Source: Glandiceps talaboti (taxonomy: Eukaryota; Hemichordata; Enteropneusta; Spengelidae). From it: DNA of 64,000 bases. The stretch is taken from positions 190,501-254,500 of the forward strand of contig NC_135566.1 of assembly GCF_964340395.1 (NCBI RefSeq). Direction: 5' to 3'. Position numbers and translations under genes: made by a program. This document shows, in pieces, positions 59,462-64,000 of this stretch. The notes beneath the pieces were generated by a model. It had not been told where the DNA came from. It saw only the letters and a program-made list of their open reading frames with translations, and ran no database searches. Every line of letters starts with the position of its first letter. Within the stretch, counting starts at the first letter, position 1.

Positions 59462-62400
59462 ACAACTACACAAACATAAGAATTTACAATACGCTATAGG
59501 TTCATAACTCAGGGTTCATATTATCAAATGAAAATTCCAAGAATGGTTTTGATTCTGTGAATTTGCAACAAACATATTTTGAAATATCTTCACAATAATC
59601 TAGATCTGATAAAATTTGATTTGATGAAATTGAATGTAAATATATAACAATTTGCAAAGGGCGAAAAGTTACCTACGATACATGTAAAAATACAATTGAA
59701 TACATCTACCAAAAGTTGTAAATATGTGAAATGCTGGCATATTTAATTAATAATTTCTCCATTCCTTGAATGGTTATTTTTTCTTTTTCTTTCAAAATTT
59801 GAAATAATGACATGGTATAACTTACATAAATCACAGTGATAACTGCTTTTTCTGTTTTTTCTATGTTTTTTGCTGAGATAGGAGAACCAAAAAAGAGGAA
59901 TCTGATTCCAAATGGGGTAAAAGTTGCATAGTTTCCCATACAATCTTTCGTAATTTTGTTTGGGAACCCCGGTAAAATTACTGGGGAACCCCCCGGTAGT
60001 GTCAAACATCTGCCTGCATTCCAACTATAATACCAATGTTGAGTATCAAGAGTCAATAAAAAATGTATTGGGCATTATATTGAACCTGCAATACAAGTTA
60101 GCACTGTCGGTCATGACCCTGTGTCAAAGGTCAGCTAGAATTACTTATCATATCCGATATCAATTTAAATTTTGAATATTTTAAATTAAATATTGATATA
60201 ACATTTAATCTAAATTTCAAGTTTCTCCTACAACATTCTAAACATTCTTCTGCAGAGAATTTGAGTAAATCAGAAGATGTAAAATGATCAACCCCTTATA
60301 TGATTTATGAAAACTACCTTAGTGATGATTTGTTGACCCTAACAACAGCATGGATACCACAGTGACTGCATCTAGAATTCAAACAACTTTACTAACATGG
60401 CCTTAGCATTTCCAATTTAAAGATTTCTAACATCTAATAAAACCCCAAAACCATGTAACATACCTTTTACTTGTGTTGTACTTGTTCTTAGTACATTTGT
60501 AAAACAAAAAATACTTCATAAAATTATTAAATTGTACAGCTACAAATTTTTCATTGCCTATTACGTTTGATCATTGTTCAAATTGCAGACACTACCGTAC
60601 TTAAAATTCACAGACGCTTTCATGAAATGTAAATGTGTTCACTCCAGTGACATAACTTGGGAACCTGTAACTTTACAAAACAAAGTGTACACTTTACAAA
60701 CTTTTCCTAGGTAACTAAGATTTAAAGTGTGGATGAAAATATTGTAGAAATGAAGAAAATAGGAAACACTTGCATAGAAAAACAAGATTTGATGACCTGA
60801 GTAAAGTTTGCAGACAACAAGAAAGTTAATCTACCATGTCTTTGTTTTGTAACAAAAAAGCAATTTACTTGGTTTACAACAATCATATGTATCACGTACA
60901 TGTAAGCATGCTAATTTTTGTACTCACCAAAGTTGGACACTTGATACTTTACGAGCCTGTGAATCATGGTGTTAAAATTGTCCAAACATTTAAAAAATGT
61001 ACAAATGTTGTATTATCCTTAATTTGTGATGAAACAGTTACACTGTTCTCAGAAGCCAGTTAGAAATCATAGCACAACTGTCATAAGTAAAGCAACTGTG
61101 AGAATTTGTGACTACACATATTAATGTTGACATTACAACTATCAGACCACAGTATAGAACTGCTTAGTAACTATCTGATACATAATAAATTTGACAAACA
61201 TGTAACAACTGATCTCTTTTACCTTGTAGAAATTAGCGGTTTGTTTCAAACTACTCAATTCCCAGCCAGTAGCCATAAACTTGATAAAGTGTTAGAAACC
61301 TCATTAGAACAACAGTTCAATATTTCACATTGATTTCTCAATTGTCTTACACCAATATTTTCAGCCCATTAAATTCACAAATTTAGAAAGACAAAATGTC
61401 CACAACAGAGCAAGAAACAGTGAAAACAATGGATTTCAGTCTTGTGTTGACTTCATACCGATATAGAGTAAACAAGTTATAACAAGTTACACATCTCACC
61501 TGAAGGACTACACAACACACATGACACTGAATTTTGCTGGCAGGAGTACCTCCACAGTGGTTGTTTTCTGTTGCTACCCGATAAACACACTGAAGAAACG
61601 CCTCACAGATGTGTAAAATTTAAAGTCCAGATATAAATACACAGAGATTATAAGTTTTAAGCAAAGATCTCCTATATTTTCAGCAATAAAGCTGAAATGT
61701 GGTTGTAACAAGGGCATTCCACAATTGCAGTATGTATGAATGAACATAGTGACAGTTGGTGATAAATAATTCATGTAAATTCCACATAAGCGGAGGACAT
61801 AGCTTAGTGCTGCAATTAAACTAAGAAATATTAATAATGAATACAACAGTCAAACAATCACCTTCTGTTGGTAACTTCACCTGCAAAACCCTACCTCTTT
61901 AAAAGCAATCAGTATTTTTTTTCTTTTTTAAAAACCAAGTCAAAATACTGACCAGCAAGTACATGTAACTCGTATGTTTCATCCTGCTCTGGGTACAAAT
62001 TCCACAAGTCCATACTACACAAATTCCATGCAAAAGTTATTGGTTTAGGTGGGTCACACACCCAGGGTATTACAGCAACTCCTCCACTTAACTGTCAGTG
62101 TAAAATATCTGCAGTTGTCCGGTTTGTACAACAATCAGTAATACATACAGGTGTGTATACTTCTAGTGTATTCATATTACAATGACTGGTTGCACACATT
62201 GACTACTTGGCATTGTTATGTATATAGACACCTGAAGCTCCCCTCAATAGTCTGATAACAACTTTTATTGATTTAGAACTCAACTGACCTCAAAATAAAT
62301 TTTGCCACTTTCAATTTATGAAATCTAACCCTACAATGTCTCAGTGGAAGAAAGTAAATGCTGGATCTTTTCAACTCCTAGTATTAATTGAAAAGCTGTG

Positions 62401-62795
62401 AATACCACAAACCTGGAGTAACGGTAAATTGGTATGCGAGATGGGTAACACAAACACGATTTGTGCTGTGGGAAACTTGACTGGACATGCTAGCATTGTG
62501 TTACCTAGCAACTCTTATCAAAGGGTCAAATTGCCTAGTGACTCAATTGGCTTGTACACAAAAACCTGACATTACTCCAACTATTTTACATCATAATACT
62601 GTAAACAAAGTCAGAAATCTTATGTTATCATTTCACTCATCTCCACATAAGTTTATTCAGATATGTGTCTGAGAGACGACCTTTGGTTTGTTCTTATATG
62701 GTTTTCTCCTTGCAACAAAATGACAAACAGGTTAACATTTCATACACACTATGCCCCACAACTAAATACAACATTAAACAAGGTAACATCAATAA

Positions 62796-62796
<1 letters not shown>
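59462..62796. other. intergenic DNA upstream of CCDC62
   Basis: AT-rich, no exon recognised on either strand. A small tandem of GGGGAACCCC with CCCGGTA occurs at 59963-60000. The short ORFs (under 120 codons) show no family similarity that I know. Confidence 0.55.

Positions 62797-62869
<73 letters not shown>
62797..62869. repeat. (AAT)n microsatellite
   Basis: About 24 uninterrupted TAA/AAT units. Poly-Asn and poly-Tyr frames are artefacts. It directly abuts the repeat-like stretch at 62870-63025 and may be the tail of that element. Confidence 0.96.
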
Positions 62870-63025
62870 TAAATAATATTATATAATAATCTTTATTCAT
62901 CCAAATAAATTCAGAAATTTGTCGAATGGTCACCACAAGAGCAGCACCCTAGTACCCTATTGTTGAAGAAACAGGAGGAAACCGAAGTACCCGGGGAAAT
63001 CCTGCGTTGTTTGGCAGGGTCAAAA
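62870..63025. mobile_element. interspersed repeat tail
   Basis: ATAATCTTTATTCATCCAAA is followed by GTCACCACAAGAGCAGCACC and AACAGGAGGAAACCGAAGTA then CCCGGGGAAA. The GGAGGAAACCGGAGTACCCGG-like wording is, from memory, common in interspersed repeats of marine invertebrates; its position beside an (AAT)n run fits a retroelement 3' end. Confidence 0.4.
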
Positions 63026-63039
63026 TGAGTCACTACACT

Positions 63040-64000
63040 AAGTACTGCTTCATTTTTATTTTGCTATTCTACCAGCCTTTATTACATCAGTGTTGATAAT
63101 TACTTCATTTCTATTCTATGCTATTATGCCAGCCTTTATTACATCAGTGTTGATAATTACTTCATTTCTATTCTATGCTATTATGCCAGCCTTTATTACA
63201 TCAGTGTTGATAATTGCTTCATTTCTATTCTATGCTATTCTACCAGCCTTTATTACATCAGTGTTGATAATTGCTTCATTTCTATTCTATGCTATTCTAC
63301 CAGCCTTTATTACATCAGTGTTGATAATTACTTCATTTCTATTCTATGCATTATGCCAGCCTTTATTACATCAGTGTTGATAATTGCTTCATTTCTATTC
63401 TATGCTATTCTGCCAGCCTTTATTACATCAGTGTTGATAATTGCTTCATTTCTATTCTATGCATTATGCCAGCCTTTATTACATCAGTGTTGATAATTGC
63501 TTCATTTCTATTCTATGCTATTCTACCAGCCTTTATTACATCAGTGTTGATAATTGCTTCATTTCTATTCTATGCTATTCTGCCAGCCTTTATTACATCA
63601 GTGTTGATAATTGCTTCATTTCTATTCTAAGCTATTATGCCAGCCTTTATTACATCAGTGTTGATAATTGCTTCATTTCTATTCTATGCATTATGCCAGC
63701 CTTTATTACATCAGTGTTGATAATTGCTTCATTTCTATTCTAAGCTATTCTGCCAGCCTTTATTACATCAGTGTTCATAATTGCTTCATTTCTATTCTAT
63801 GCTATTTTACCAGCCTTTATTACATCAGTGTTGATAATTACTTCATTTCTATTCTAAGCTATTCTGCCAGCCTTTATTACATCAGTGTTCATAATTGCTT
63901 CATTTCTATTCTATGCATTATGCCAGCCTTTATTACATCAGTGTTGATAATTGCTTCATTTCTATTCTATGCATTATGCCAGCCTTTATTACATCAGTGT
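63040..64000. repeat. 58-bp minisatellite running off the window
   Basis: About 17 copies of CCAGCCTTTATTACATCAGT, GTTGATAATTGCTTCATTTC and TATTCTATGCTATTCTG. Variant sites (TTACTTC/TTGCTTC, ATTATG/ATTCTA/ATTCTG, TATGC/TAAGC, a one-base shorter GCATTATG form) are shuffled along the array. The right boundary is outside the window. Confidence 0.97.

Noticed and set aside
1-64000. tRNA, rRNA, snRNA or riboswitch genes
   Set aside because: I looked for cloverleaf or B-box-like motifs and known snRNA words while reading and saw none convincing; a covariance-model search would be needed to exclude them.

Overview
This is nuclear DNA of an animal, AT-rich and gene-sparse, with long introns, GT-AG splicing, many minisatellites and microsatellites, and fragments of non-LTR retrotransposons and hAT-type DNA transposons. 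Nothing prokaryotic is present. The three genes have close human counterparts, and the repeat style (foldback elements, AGAGGGCGCT-like motifs, LINE tails ending in short A/T repeats) suggests a marine invertebrate. A deuterostome such as a hemichordate is my guess, but a lophotrochozoan is not excluded.

Layout. (1) 1-4984, plus strand: the last four coding exons of TMX2, an ER thioredoxin-related membrane protein, with a large minisatellite in the intron before them. (2) 4985-9612: the convergent 3' flank between TMX2 and HIP1R, holding candidate poly(A) signals and two mobile-element copies. (3) 9613-42881, minus strand: a complete HIP1/HIP1R gene. I reconstructed 24 coding exons from splice signals and protein similarity; their phases agree at every junction and they sum to 1040 residues. 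Order: ANTH lipid-binding domain, clathrin-box linker, coiled coil, then talin-like I/LWEQ (THATCH) actin-binding domain. The introns carry a 2.2-kb hAT derivative, nested foldback DNA and a dozen tandem arrays. (4) 42882-48500: HIP1R promoter side, LINE fragments, a pentanucleotide microsatellite and a minisatellite with higher-order dimer structure. (5) 48507-58301, minus strand: an essentially complete CCDC62 gene, 13 coding exons and about 591 residues. (6) 58302-64000: no gene recognised; tandem repeats, ending in a 58-bp array that runs off the window.

CCDC62 lying just upstream of HIP1R on the same strand is, from memory, also the human chromosome 12q24 arrangement, so this looks like ancient microsynteny. 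HIP1R joins membrane PtdIns(4,5)P2, clathrin and actin during endocytosis; CCDC62 is a coiled-coil protein known in vertebrates from testis and nuclear-receptor work; TMX2 acts in the ER. I see no functional pathway joining all three.

I did not find a convincing new multi-gene system. The points most worth following are six exact 21-residue repeats forming the HIP1R coiled coil, possible alternative first and last HIP1R exons, a CCDC62 exon end and splice donor amplified in tandem, a dispersed mobile element that carries tandem repeats and a microsatellite inside it, and a dimeric higher-order minisatellite. All exon boundaries are hand-read from sequence, without transcript data.
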